From: Lentisphaerota bacterium
GTDB taxonomy: Bacteria; Verrucomicrobiota; Lentisphaeria; Oligosphaerales; JAFGRS01
NCBI GenBank assembly: GCA_012514865.1
Contig: JAAYZO010000553.1
Coordinates: 1 to 19,046 of the forward strand
Direction: 5' to 3'
DNA length: 19,046 nucleotides
The position numbers and the translations under genes were made by a program. Below, piece by piece: positions 7,147 through 14,038 of the stretch (position 1 is its first letter; every line of letters begins with the position of its first letter). The notes below the pieces were generated by a model. That model was given only the letters and a program-made list of their open reading frames with translations, did not search any database and had not been told where the DNA came from.

Positions 7147-8814
7147 ATGACCAGGAAGGCGAGCCATCGAGCCAGGCCAAACGCACCCAGGAAGACCCTC
7201 CTGGGCGACGCGACCAGTGACTTGACCGCCACCAGCGTTCTGCCTCAGGACCCGAACGGCCAGCTCCTGCCCGGCGCCCCCGTCACCGGCAACTATGCCG
7301 ACATCCGGGTGCCCGGATATACCCTCATCTCCGTCCTCGGCCAGGGCGGCATGGGCGTCGTCTTCCTCGCCCGCCAGGAACGCCTCGGCCGCTTCGTCGC
7401 CATCAAGATGATCAGCACCGAGGCCACCCACGACGCCAGCTACCTCCGGCGCCTCGAACGCGAAGCCCAGACCCTCGCCACCCTCAGCCACCCGAATATC
7501 GTCGGCTGCCACGACATCCTGACCACCGACCAGGGCACCTTCCTGGTCATGCAGTTCGTCCCCGGGCAACTCTCGGTCCGCGACCTGCTCCTGCGCTTCG
7601 GACGCATCTCCGAGGCCGTCGTCGCCCGCATCGCCTGCGATACCGCGCGCGGCCTCGACTACGCCTGGAAGAAGGGCATCTGCCACCGCGACATCAAGCC
7701 GGACAACCTGCTCATCTACCGCGAGGACCCATCGCCGCCGCACACGCCCGACGAGGCCTTCACCTCACCCAACGCCCGCGTCATGATCTGCGACTTCGGC
7801 ATCGCCCGCGATGCCCTCGCCGCCGGCAGCGCCGACGCCGCCGCCGGCAGCGTCCTCGGCAGCCCCGCCTACATGGCCCCGGAGCAGGCCTTCGACCGCA
7901 GCCAGGTCGACTTCCGCGCCGATATCTACGCCCTCGGCACCTCGCTCTACCAGCTCCTCACCGGCAAACGGCCCTTCCACGGCCCCAACGGCATCGAGAC
8001 CGTCCGCCTCAAGCTCGATGCCGACCTGCCGGACCCGCGCCGCGAGGGCGTCGCCGTCAGCGACGAGTGCATCCACATCCTGCGCCGCATGGGCGCCCGC
8101 GAACCCAGTCGCCGCTATGCCGCCTACGAGGAACTCCTCGCCGACCTCGCGAGCTGGCTCAGCCAGCAGCAGCAGATCCGGCACCGGCGCGTCCTCGGAC
8201 ACTTCCCCCCGGCCTTCTGGAAAGGCCTCTCGGCCGGCGCCGCCGTCGTCCTGGTGGCCGTCGTCGTGATCACCGGTGACGCCATCCGCCGCGCCCTGCA
8301 GCCGCCGCCGCCCTCACGCGCCGCCTCTCTGGTGTACTGGTCCGGCGACCGCTCGAGCTGGCGCGCCGGCGGCGCCGACGCCGAGACCGGCGGACCGACC
8401 CTGCTCGGGCTCAGCCCGAACGCGCCGCTGACCCTCAGACAGGTCCTCCGGCCGGACGTCCGCGTCCGCTTCAAGGTCCGCATCCCCGGCGCCAGCAAGG
8501 TCCGCTGCGCCCTGCGGCAGGGCAGCCAGGACCGCTGGTGGCTGCATTGGGAACGCAGCCGGGGCGCCAGCTCCTTCGCCTCCGAGGCCGATGGCCGCGA
8601 GATACCCCTGGTCGAAATCCCCGACCGCCGGCCGCTGGAGTGGCTGAGTGTGGATATCCGCGCGCGGACGCGCGAGATCGACCTCTACATCGATGGCAAA
8701 CTGCGCGCCATCGCGCCGCTGAAGGAGCCCCTGACCGAGGCGTACCTGGTCCTGGAGATCCCCGGCGGCGGGCTGGCTCAGTTCACCGATGTCTGGGTCA
8801 CCGAGATGCCTTGA
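7147..8814 (+). CDS. Transmembrane Hanks-type Ser/Thr protein kinase with an extracytoplasmic beta-sandwich tail
   Basis: The 555-residue product has a complete eukaryotic-like kinase domain at about 57-340. Marks are the glycine loop LGQGGMGVVF at 64-73, ATP lysine 87 (VAIKMI), helix-C glutamate 106, the catalytic loop HRDIKPDN at 180-187, DFG at 216-218, the activation-segment end SPAYMAPEQ at 239-247, and YALGTSLYQLLTGKRPF at 261-277. All key residues are present, so it should be active. A Thr/Pro-rich leader of about 55 residues precedes the domain. One membrane helix lies at about 358-378. Residues 390-555 lie outside and read as a beta-rich, LamG/concanavalin-like domain (IDLYIDGKLRAI) rather than the PASTA repeats of Gram-positive kinases. 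A sensory role is likely but the ligand is unknown. The start codon abuts the upstream stop; the 3' end overlaps folD by 17 bases. Confidence 0.93.
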   Translation: MTRKASHRARPNAPRKTLLGDATSDLTATSVLPQDPNGQLLPGAPVTGNYADIRVPGYTLISVLGQGGMGVVFLARQERLGRFVAIKMISTEATHDASYLRRLEREAQTLATLSHPNIVGCHDILTTDQGTFLVMQFVPGQLSVRDLLLRFGRISEAVVARIACDTARGLDYAWKKGICHRDIKPDNLLIYREDPSPPHTPDEAFTSPNARVMICDFGIARDALAAGSADAAAGSVLGSPAYMAPEQAFDRSQVDFRADIYALGTSLYQLLTGKRPFHGPNGIETVRLKLDADLPDPRREGVAVSDECIHILRRMGAREPSRRYAAYEELLADLASWLSQQQQIRHRRVLGHFPPAFWKGLSAGAAVVLVAVVVITGDAIRRALQPPPPSRAASLVYWSGDRSSWRAGGADAETGGPTLLGLSPNAPLTLRQVLRPDVRVRFKVRIPGASKVRCALRQGSQDRWWLHWERSRGASSFASEADGREIPLVEIPDRRPLEWLSVDIRARTREIDLYIDGKLRAIAPLKEPLTEAYLVLEIPGGGLAQFTDVWVTEMP

Positions 8815-9694
8815 GGTGGTGCTGACGGGCCGACGCGACGGTGTTGTGCAGGAGCATCGTGATGGTCATCGGCCCCACCCCGCCCGGCACCGGCGTAATC
8901 AGCGACGCCTTTGCGCTCACCGCCTCGAAGTCGACATCGCCCACCAGTCGGAAGCCCGACTTGCGGCTGGCATCGGCGACGCGGTTGACGCCGACGTCGA
9001 TGACCACGGCGCCCTCGCGGACCATGTCGGCGGTGATCATCCGCGGCTGACCGGCGGCGGCGACCAGGATGTCGGCCTGGCGCGTGTGGTGCGCCAGGTC
9101 GGCCGTGCGGGTGTGGCAGACCGTCACCGTGGCATTGCCCAGCGGGCCCTTCTGGATCAGCATGTTCGCCAGGGGCTTGCCGACGATGTTGCTGCGACCG
9201 ACGATGACCACGTGCGACCCGGCCAGGCGCACGCCGCTGCGCTGCAGGAGCTGCAGCACGCCGTGCGGCGTGCAGGACAGGAAGGCCGGCTCGCCCAGGA
9301 CCATCCGGCCGACATTCACCGGGTGGAAGCCGTCGACATCCTTCTCCGGATCGATCGCCAGGAGCACGGCGCTCTCGTCGAGAGGCCGCGGCAGGGGCAG
9401 CTGCACCAGGATGCCGTGGATGCGCGGGTCCTCGTTGAGGCGCTGCACCAGCGCCAGGAGCTCCGCCTGGGTCGTCGACGCCGGCAGGCGGTGGTCGGCC
9501 GAGTAGATGCCGATCTCGGCACAGGCCGCCTCCTTGGCGGTGACGTACGAGGCCGAGGCCGGGTCGTCGCCGACCAGGACCACGCCCAGACCGGGCTGGA
9601 GGCCGTCCTCACGGTGCAGCCGCTCGACCTCGGCCTTGAGTTCCTGACGAATCTGCTGCGCAATGAGCTTGCCGTCGATGATGCCTGCCGCCAT
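8798..9694 (-). CDS. folD: Bifunctional methylenetetrahydrofolate dehydrogenase/cyclohydrolase FolD
   Basis: FolD interconverts 5,10-methylene-THF and 10-formyl-THF (NADP-dependent dehydrogenase plus cyclohydrolase) in cytoplasmic one-carbon metabolism. The 298-residue length is typical. The catalytic YVTAK (Tyr50, Lys54), GILVQLPLP at 94-102 (Gln98), KDVDGFHPVNVG at 118-129, the dinucleotide-binding VIVGRSNIVGKP at 163-174 and the C-terminal TPVPGGVGPMT are all intact. I chose the ATG at 9694 because GAGGG sits nine bases upstream; an ATG at 9703 would add three residues but would touch that site. It lies downstream of the ppdK terminator on the same strand, with only about 60 bases for its own promoter and no clear -35/-10 pair there. 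Its last 17 bases overlap the convergent kinase gene. Confidence 0.96.
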   Translation of the reverse strand: MAAGIIDGKLIAQQIRQELKAEVERLHREDGLQPGLGVVLVGDDPASASYVTAKEAACAEIGIYSADHRLPASTTQAELLALVQRLNEDPRIHGILVQLPLPRPLDESAVLLAIDPEKDVDGFHPVNVGRMVLGEPAFLSCTPHGVLQLLQRSGVRLAGSHVVIVGRSNIVGKPLANMLIQKGPLGNATVTVCHTRTADLAHHTRQADILVAAAGQPRMITADMVREGAVVIDVGVNRVADASRKSGFRLVGDVDFEAVSAKASLITPVPGGVGPMTITMLLHNTVASARQHHLKASR

Positions 9695-9755
9695 AGCCGT
9701 CATCCCTCACTCTGTTGGTCGCTGCGTCGGCAGCGCCGCCTGCGCCGCCGGAACG

Positions 9756-9794
9756 AAAAGCGGCGCAACGCCCCCGACGAGAGCGTTGCGCCGC
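9756..9794 (-). terminator. Intrinsic (Rho-independent) terminator of ppdK
   Basis: Read on the minus strand, a perfect 12-bp GC-rich stem (GCGGCGCAACGC at 9760-9771 against GCGTTGCGCCGC at 9783-9794 in plus-strand terms) has an 11-base loop and is followed by TTTT (9756-9759). It starts about 80 bases after the ppdK stop codon and separates ppdK from folD. This is the clearest terminator in the window. Confidence 0.88.
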
Positions 9795-9876
9795 CACCAG
9801 TCTGACGGAACCGCGCGGACTGCCCCGCCGCAGGCCGCATCGGCCCGCCACAGAACAGCACCGCCACGAGGCCCCC

Positions 9877-12609
9877 TCAGCGAGCCGCCTTGCTCGCCTT
9901 GATCGCCGCCTGCGCCGCGGCCAGGCGCGCAATCGGCACCCGGAACGGCGAGCAGCTCACGTAGGTCAGACCGTTGCGGAAACAGAACTCGACCGACGCC
10001 GGGTCGCCGCCCTGCTCGCCGCAGATGCCGACCTTCAGATCGGCACGCGTGGCACGGCCCTTCTGCACCGACGTGGTGATGAGCTGGCCGACGCCATCCT
10101 GATCGATGGTCTGGAAGGGATCCGCCGCCAGGACCTTGGCGTCGAGGTAGTCGTGCATGAAGCCGCCGATGTCGTCACGGCTGAAGCCGAAGGTCATCTG
10201 CGTCAGGTCGTTCGTCCCGAAGCTGAAGAACTCCGCCACCTTCGCCATGCGATCCGAGAGCAGCGCCGCCCGCGGGATCTCGATCATGGTGCCGTACTTG
10301 TAGCTGAGTTCGGCGAGGCCAAAGCGCTTCAGCACCTCGGCGTGGATAGCGTCAACCCGACGCTTCGTCACCACCAGCTCGCCGACGTCGCAGGTCACCG
10401 GAACCATGATCTCCGGATGCGCCTCCTTGCCCGCCTTGATCAGCTCGGCCGCGGCTTCGAAGATGGCGCGGACCTGCATGTCGGTGACTTCCGGGTAGGT
10501 GATGCCCAGACGCACACCGCGATGACCCATCATCGGGTTCGACTCGTGCAGGGCCTCGCCACGCTTGCGCACCGCCTCCACGTCGATACCCAGGGCCTTC
10601 GCCAGCTCGGTCTGCTTCTCGATGCCCTGCGGCACGAACTCGTGCAGCGGCGGATCGAGCAGACGGAAGGTCACCGGCAGGCTGCCCATCGCCTCCATCG
10701 TCGCCTTGATGTCCTTCTTCACAAACGGGAACAGCTCGTCCAGAGCCGCCTTGCGCTCACCAAGCGTGCTCGAGAGGATCATCTTGCGCAGGAAGAACAG
10801 CGGCTGGTCGGAGTTCTCGCCGTAGAACATGTGCTCGGTACGGAACAGGCCGATGCCCTCGGCACCGAAAGCCCGCGCCGCCCGCGCGTCCGCCGGCGTG
10901 TCGGCATTCGTCCGCACGCCCATCGTCCGGAACGAGTCGGCCATCGCCATGAACTTCTGGAAACGCGGGTTCTCGCTGGCGTCAACCATGGCCAGCGCCT
11001 CGGTGTAGACGTAGCCGCGGGTGCCGTTGAGGGTCACCACATCGCCTTCCTTCAGCACCAGGCCCGTGCCGCTGACCTTGGCCTGCTTGGCCTTCACATC
11101 GACATGCAGACCACCGGCGCCGACGATGCAGCACTTGCCCCAGCCGCGCGCGACCAGCGCCGCGTGCGAGGTCATGCCGCCACGCGCCGTCAGAATGCCA
11201 ACCGCGGCACGCATGCCCTCGACGTCCTCGGGGTTGGTCTCCTCACGCACCAGGATGACCTTCTTGCCGGCCCGCGTCTGCAGCACCGCATCCTCGGCCG
11301 TGAAGACGATCCCGCCGCAGGCCGCGCCCGGTCCGGCCGGGAGGCCCTTGACCACCGGCTGGGCCTTCTTCTCGGCCTTCGGATCCACGATCGGGTGCAG
11401 CAGCTCGTCGAGCTGCTGGGGCTCGACCCGCAGCACCGCCGTGCGCTCGTTGATCAGGCCCTCGGCCAGCATGTCCATCGCCATGTTCAACGCCGCCGTG
11501 CCGGTGCGCTTGCCGACGCGGCACTGCAGCATCCAGAGCTTGTTCTCCTGGATCGTGAACTCGATGTCGAGCATGTCCGTGAAGTGCCGCTCGAGCTTGG
11601 TCCGGATGGCATCCAGCTCGGCGTACGTCGCGGGCATCGTCTCCTGCATGCTGTGCAGGTGCTTGTTCTGCTCGTTCTTGGTGTCGTCGTTCAGCGGACT
11701 CGGGGTGCGAATGCCCGCCACCACGTCCTCGCCCTGAGCGTTGACCAGCCACTCACCGTAGAACTTGTTGTCGCCCGTGGCCGGGTCACGCGTGAACGCC
11801 ACGCCGGTCGCCGAGGAGTCGCCCATGTTGCCGAACACCATCGCCTGGACGTTCACCGCCGTGCCCCACTCGTCCGGAATGCCCTCGATGCGGCGGTAGC
11901 TCACCGCCTTCTTGCCATTCCAGCTCTTGAACACCGCCGCAATCCCGCCCCAGAGCTGCTGCATCGGGTCGTCCGGGAAATCCTGACCGAGGTGCTGGCG
12001 CACCAGCTTCTTGAACTCGGCGGCCAGGGCCTGGAGGTCCTCCGCCGTCAGATCGGTGTCCTGCGCCACACCACGGCGATGCTTGAAGGCATCCAGGGTC
12101 TCATCCATGATCTTGCGGATGCCCTTGCCCTCGGCCGGCTCGCGACCTTCCGCCTTCTCCATCACCACGTCGGCGTACATCATGATCAGCCGACGATACG
12201 AGTCCCACACAAAACGCGGGTTGTTCGTCTTCTTGATCATGCCCGGAATCGTCGCCGGCGACAGACCGACGTTCAGGACCGTGTCCATCATCCCCGGCAT
12301 CGAGCGCCGCGCCCCCGAACGGCACGACACCAGGAGCGGGTCCTGCGCATCGCCGTAGCGCATCCCCATCGCCTGCTCGACCCGCCGCAACGCCGCCGTG
12401 ACTTCCGTCGTCAGGCTCGCGGGCAGACGGCAGCCGCCCTCGTAGTAGGCCGTGCAACACTCGGTCGATATCGTGAAACCGGCCGGCACGGGAACGCCGA
12501 GAAGGCACATCTCGGCCAGATTCGCACCCTTGCCACCCAGGAGGTTCTTCTGCGAGGCGTCGCCCTCGGCGGCGCCGGCACCAAAGAAATAGACGTACTT
12601 CGTGCTCAT
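9877..12609 (-). CDS. ppdK: Pyruvate, phosphate dikinase (PPDK)
   Basis: The enzyme interconverts pyruvate, ATP and phosphate with phosphoenolpyruvate, AMP and PPi in the cytoplasm; in anaerobes it often runs in the glycolytic, PPi-using direction. The 910 residues cover an N-terminal ATP-grasp domain (about 1-360; GGKGANLAEM at 25-34, RSGARRSMPGMMDT at 97-110), the swivelling phosphohistidine domain (GGMTSHAALVARGWG at 477-491, His482 the phosphocarrier), and a C-terminal PEP/pyruvate barrel (about 530-900; YVSCSPFRVP with catalytic Cys886). Near the end ICGEQGGDP has Gln866 where most PPDKs have His. The ATG at 12609 is chosen because GAGGAG lies about ten bases upstream; six extra residues from an ATG at 12627 are unlikely. 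It follows the small basic protein gene by 89 bases on one transcript, and ends at a strong terminator. Confidence 0.98.
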   Translation of the reverse strand: MSTKYVYFFGAGAAEGDASQKNLLGGKGANLAEMCLLGVPVPAGFTISTECCTAYYEGGCRLPASLTTEVTAALRRVEQAMGMRYGDAQDPLLVSCRSGARRSMPGMMDTVLNVGLSPATIPGMIKKTNNPRFVWDSYRRLIMMYADVVMEKAEGREPAEGKGIRKIMDETLDAFKHRRGVAQDTDLTAEDLQALAAEFKKLVRQHLGQDFPDDPMQQLWGGIAAVFKSWNGKKAVSYRRIEGIPDEWGTAVNVQAMVFGNMGDSSATGVAFTRDPATGDNKFYGEWLVNAQGEDVVAGIRTPSPLNDDTKNEQNKHLHSMQETMPATYAELDAIRTKLERHFTDMLDIEFTIQENKLWMLQCRVGKRTGTAALNMAMDMLAEGLINERTAVLRVEPQQLDELLHPIVDPKAEKKAQPVVKGLPAGPGAACGGIVFTAEDAVLQTRAGKKVILVREETNPEDVEGMRAAVGILTARGGMTSHAALVARGWGKCCIVGAGGLHVDVKAKQAKVSGTGLVLKEGDVVTLNGTRGYVYTEALAMVDASENPRFQKFMAMADSFRTMGVRTNADTPADARAARAFGAEGIGLFRTEHMFYGENSDQPLFFLRKMILSSTLGERKAALDELFPFVKKDIKATMEAMGSLPVTFRLLDPPLHEFVPQGIEKQTELAKALGIDVEAVRKRGEALHESNPMMGHRGVRLGITYPEVTDMQVRAIFEAAAELIKAGKEAHPEIMVPVTCDVGELVVTKRRVDAIHAEVLKRFGLAELSYKYGTMIEIPRAALLSDRMAKVAEFFSFGTNDLTQMTFGFSRDDIGGFMHDYLDAKVLAADPFQTIDQDGVGQLITTSVQKGRATRADLKVGICGEQGGDPASVEFCFRNGLTYVSCSPFRVPIARLAAAQAAIKASKAAR

Positions 12610-12698
12610 GCTCACGGATCTCCTCATGCTGTCTCAGAGGCGAGGGCCGCCCGGCACTCCGCCGCGACGGCCCCCCAGGCCCGAACCACCGCTCGGCC

Positions 12699-12797
12699 TT
12701 AGGCCTTGCGCCGCGCCGCCCGAATGCGCGCCCGAACGCGCTCCAGATAACGCTTCCGACGGGCACGCTTGACGACCTTGCTATGCTGCTGACTCAT
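12699..12797 (-). CDS. Tiny Arg/Lys-rich basic protein (32 residues), hypothetical
   Basis: The frame encodes 32 residues: a short MSQQHSK start, then KRARRKRYLERVRARIRAAR and a basic end, with about half of the residues Arg or Lys and one acidic residue. It ends with TAA. Evidence that it is real: a strong GGAGGT eight bases before the ATG, a near-consensus promoter about 70 bases upstream, and a conserved-looking basic amphipathic helix. Such small basic proteins usually bind rRNA or other nucleic acid; it recalls tiny ribosome-associated proteins of the COX24/AURKAIP1 or bacterial 'small basic protein' kind, but I cannot assign it to a family. It is the first gene of the transcript that continues into ppdK 89 bases later. 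A leader-peptide role in ppdK expression is an alternative. Confidence 0.72.
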   Translation of the reverse strand: MSQQHSKVVKRARRKRYLERVRARIRAARRKA

Positions 12798-12818
12798 CGT
12801 TCGCAACCTCCATGTGGA

Positions 12819-12836
12819 CAGGCATGACTGTGCCTG
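12819..12836 (-). promoter_or_regulatory. Hairpin in the 5' leader just upstream of the ribosome binding site
   Basis: CAGGCA (12819-12824) and TGCCTG (12831-12836) form a perfect 6-bp stem with a 6-base loop, extendable past one mismatch. The stem ends nine bases before the GGAGGT of the small basic protein (complement at 12805-12810) and lies within the transcript that starts near 12858. It could be an operator (dyad) or an RNA structure affecting initiation or stability; nothing identifies a regulator. Confidence 0.4.
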
Positions 12837-12864
12837 ACAGACACAGACTCAAATCGAGCGTGAC

Positions 12865-12893
12865 ACTATACTATGAGGGGACAGGTTTGTCGA
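12865..12893 (-). promoter_or_regulatory. Sigma70-type promoter of the small basic protein-ppdK transcript
   Basis: On the minus strand, TCGACA (12888-12893) is followed after exactly 17 bases by TATAGT (12865-12870): five of six matches at each box. Transcription would begin near 12858, giving a leader of about 60 bases. This AT-rich island stands out sharply from its surroundings. Confidence 0.72.
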
Positions 12894-13216
12894 CCCGGCC
12901 ACGGAACCCGTGCGCCGCGCCGCGCCGCCCCCTCGCCATCCCCCCTCTGCGTCCTCTGCGGTGGGAATCCCTCCCCGAGCCCCACGCCGCCGCGCCATCT
13001 TCACATGCACGCGGGGCCACCGGCAGGCGCCGCGCGCCCCCCTGTCATTCCGGCGCCGCGGCGATAACGTATCAGGGTCAGCGGCGCCGTGTGTGAACGC
13101 ACCGGGCGCCGCCTGCCCGGGCGCCGCCGTGACCGCCGCGGCCGCGCCCTCGCCAGAGGCCGCCGCCGTGGCCGCGGCGCGCGCCCATCCGGCCGCGCCG
13201 CCAACCGAGAGATGAG
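12894..13216. other. Divergent intergenic region between the ppdK transcript and the TonB operon
   Basis: About 320 bases with no gene I can support. It contains the word CTCTGCGTCCTCTGCGGTGG at 12945-12964 (an internal repeat of CCTCTGCG), which resembles a short dispersed intergenic word seen in many genomes. Also present are GGCGCC-rich dyads around 13082-13130, and a weak CTGTCA (13042-13047) with TAACGT (13065-13070) at 17-base spacing that could be the TonB-operon promoter but matches the -10 consensus poorly. Short in-frame ORFs here (for example 12910-13215) look like low-complexity GC artefacts. No Fur-box-like AT-rich dyad is visible before the operon. Confidence 0.5.
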
Positions 13217-14038
13217 ATGACGATGCCTCCATCAACCCGCCCTGCCGGCCGCCGCTGCGCCCCCTGGCGCCGGGCGCTGGCCCTCGCCATCGGCCTCGCC
13301 GCGGCCGCCGCGGCCGCCGACCTCGACCGCCTCGAAACCCTCGTCGGACACATCCTCGAGGCCCAGCAGGCCACCGCACGAGCCCAGGCTGAGTGGTCCG
13401 AACAGCGCCCGGCACATGAGGGCCAGATCGCCCTGCTGACCCAGGAGGTCGCCGACGCCGAAGAACGCCTCGAACGCGCCCGGAAAGACGCCGACGCGGC
13501 CGCCGAACAGCACCGCCAGAGCGCCGCCGACGCCGAGCGCGCCCGCCAGAGCCTCGCCGAACTGGCGGAGCCTATCGACCGCGCCGAGGCCGACCTGAAG
13601 GCCCTCTGGCCAAGCCTCCCCGAGACCCTCCGCACTACCCTCGCCTCTCCCGATACCGGCCGCCCGGACGACGCCACCCCCGCCGCCAAGGCCGACGCGG
13701 CCGTCGCCGAGCGCCTGCAGGCCCTCCTCAGCCGCCTCACCGAACTCGACCAGTTCGCCCAGGGCGTCACCCTCGTGCGCCAGGAACTCACCGAGGCCGA
13801 CCGGACCCGGCGCGAGATGGACTGCCTCTACCTCGGCCTGGCCATCGCCTTCGCCGTCGCCGCCGACGGCAGCCGCGCCGCGGTCGGGGTGCCGACCGCG
13901 ACCGGCTGGGACTGGCAGTGGGACGCGGCCCTGGCCGGCCCGGTGCGCCGCGCCGTCGCCATCTACCGCAAGGAACAGCCCGCCGCCTGGGTCACCCTGC
14001 CGCTGCGGCTGTCAGCGTTGCCGGGAGACCGGCCATGA
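13217..14038 (+). CDS. DUF3450 family periplasmic coiled-coil protein of a TonB2/TtpC system
   Basis: The 273-residue product has a twin-Arg-containing but ordinary Sec-type signal peptide at about 1-34 (hydrophobic ALALAIGLAAAAAAA). A long coiled coil follows at about 36-130, and a smaller helical/beta C-terminal part (WVTLPLRLSALP at the end). This layout and its position as first gene before a TtpC-like ExbB match DUF3450, encoded with TonB2-type energisation systems in Vibrio and many marine and PVC bacteria. It is probably exported and works with TtpC in the periplasm; its exact role is unknown. The start at 13217 follows GAGAGATGAG; a Met at 13223 is possible. Its stop codon overlaps the next ATG (ATGA), so translation is likely coupled. 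Assignment rests on context as much as sequence. Confidence 0.82.
   Translation: MTMPPSTRPAGRRCAPWRRALALAIGLAAAAAAADLDRLETLVGHILEAQQATARAQAEWSEQRPAHEGQIALLTQEVADAEERLERARKDADAAAEQHRQSAADAERARQSLAELAEPIDRAEADLKALWPSLPETLRTTLASPDTGRPDDATPAAKADAAVAERLQALLSRLTELDQFAQGVTLVRQELTEADRTRREMDCLYLGLAIAFAVAADGSRAAVGVPTATGWDWQWDAALAGPVRRAVAIYRKEQPAAWVTLPLRLSALPGDRP

Noticed and set aside
8789..9805. A 338-residue plus-strand ORF over folD
   Set aside because: FolD on the opposite strand has every catalytic motif; this frame is its shadow.
9715..12702. A 995-residue open frame on the plus strand
   Set aside because: It is exactly antisense to ppdK and folD's upstream region. The translation is His/Arg/Leu-rich with no domain, and such frames are expected opposite GC-rich genes.
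12910..13215. A 101-residue plus-strand ORF before the TonB operon
   Set aside because: Pro/Ala/Arg low complexity, no ribosome site, several equal-sized ORFs in other frames of the same GC-rich stretch.
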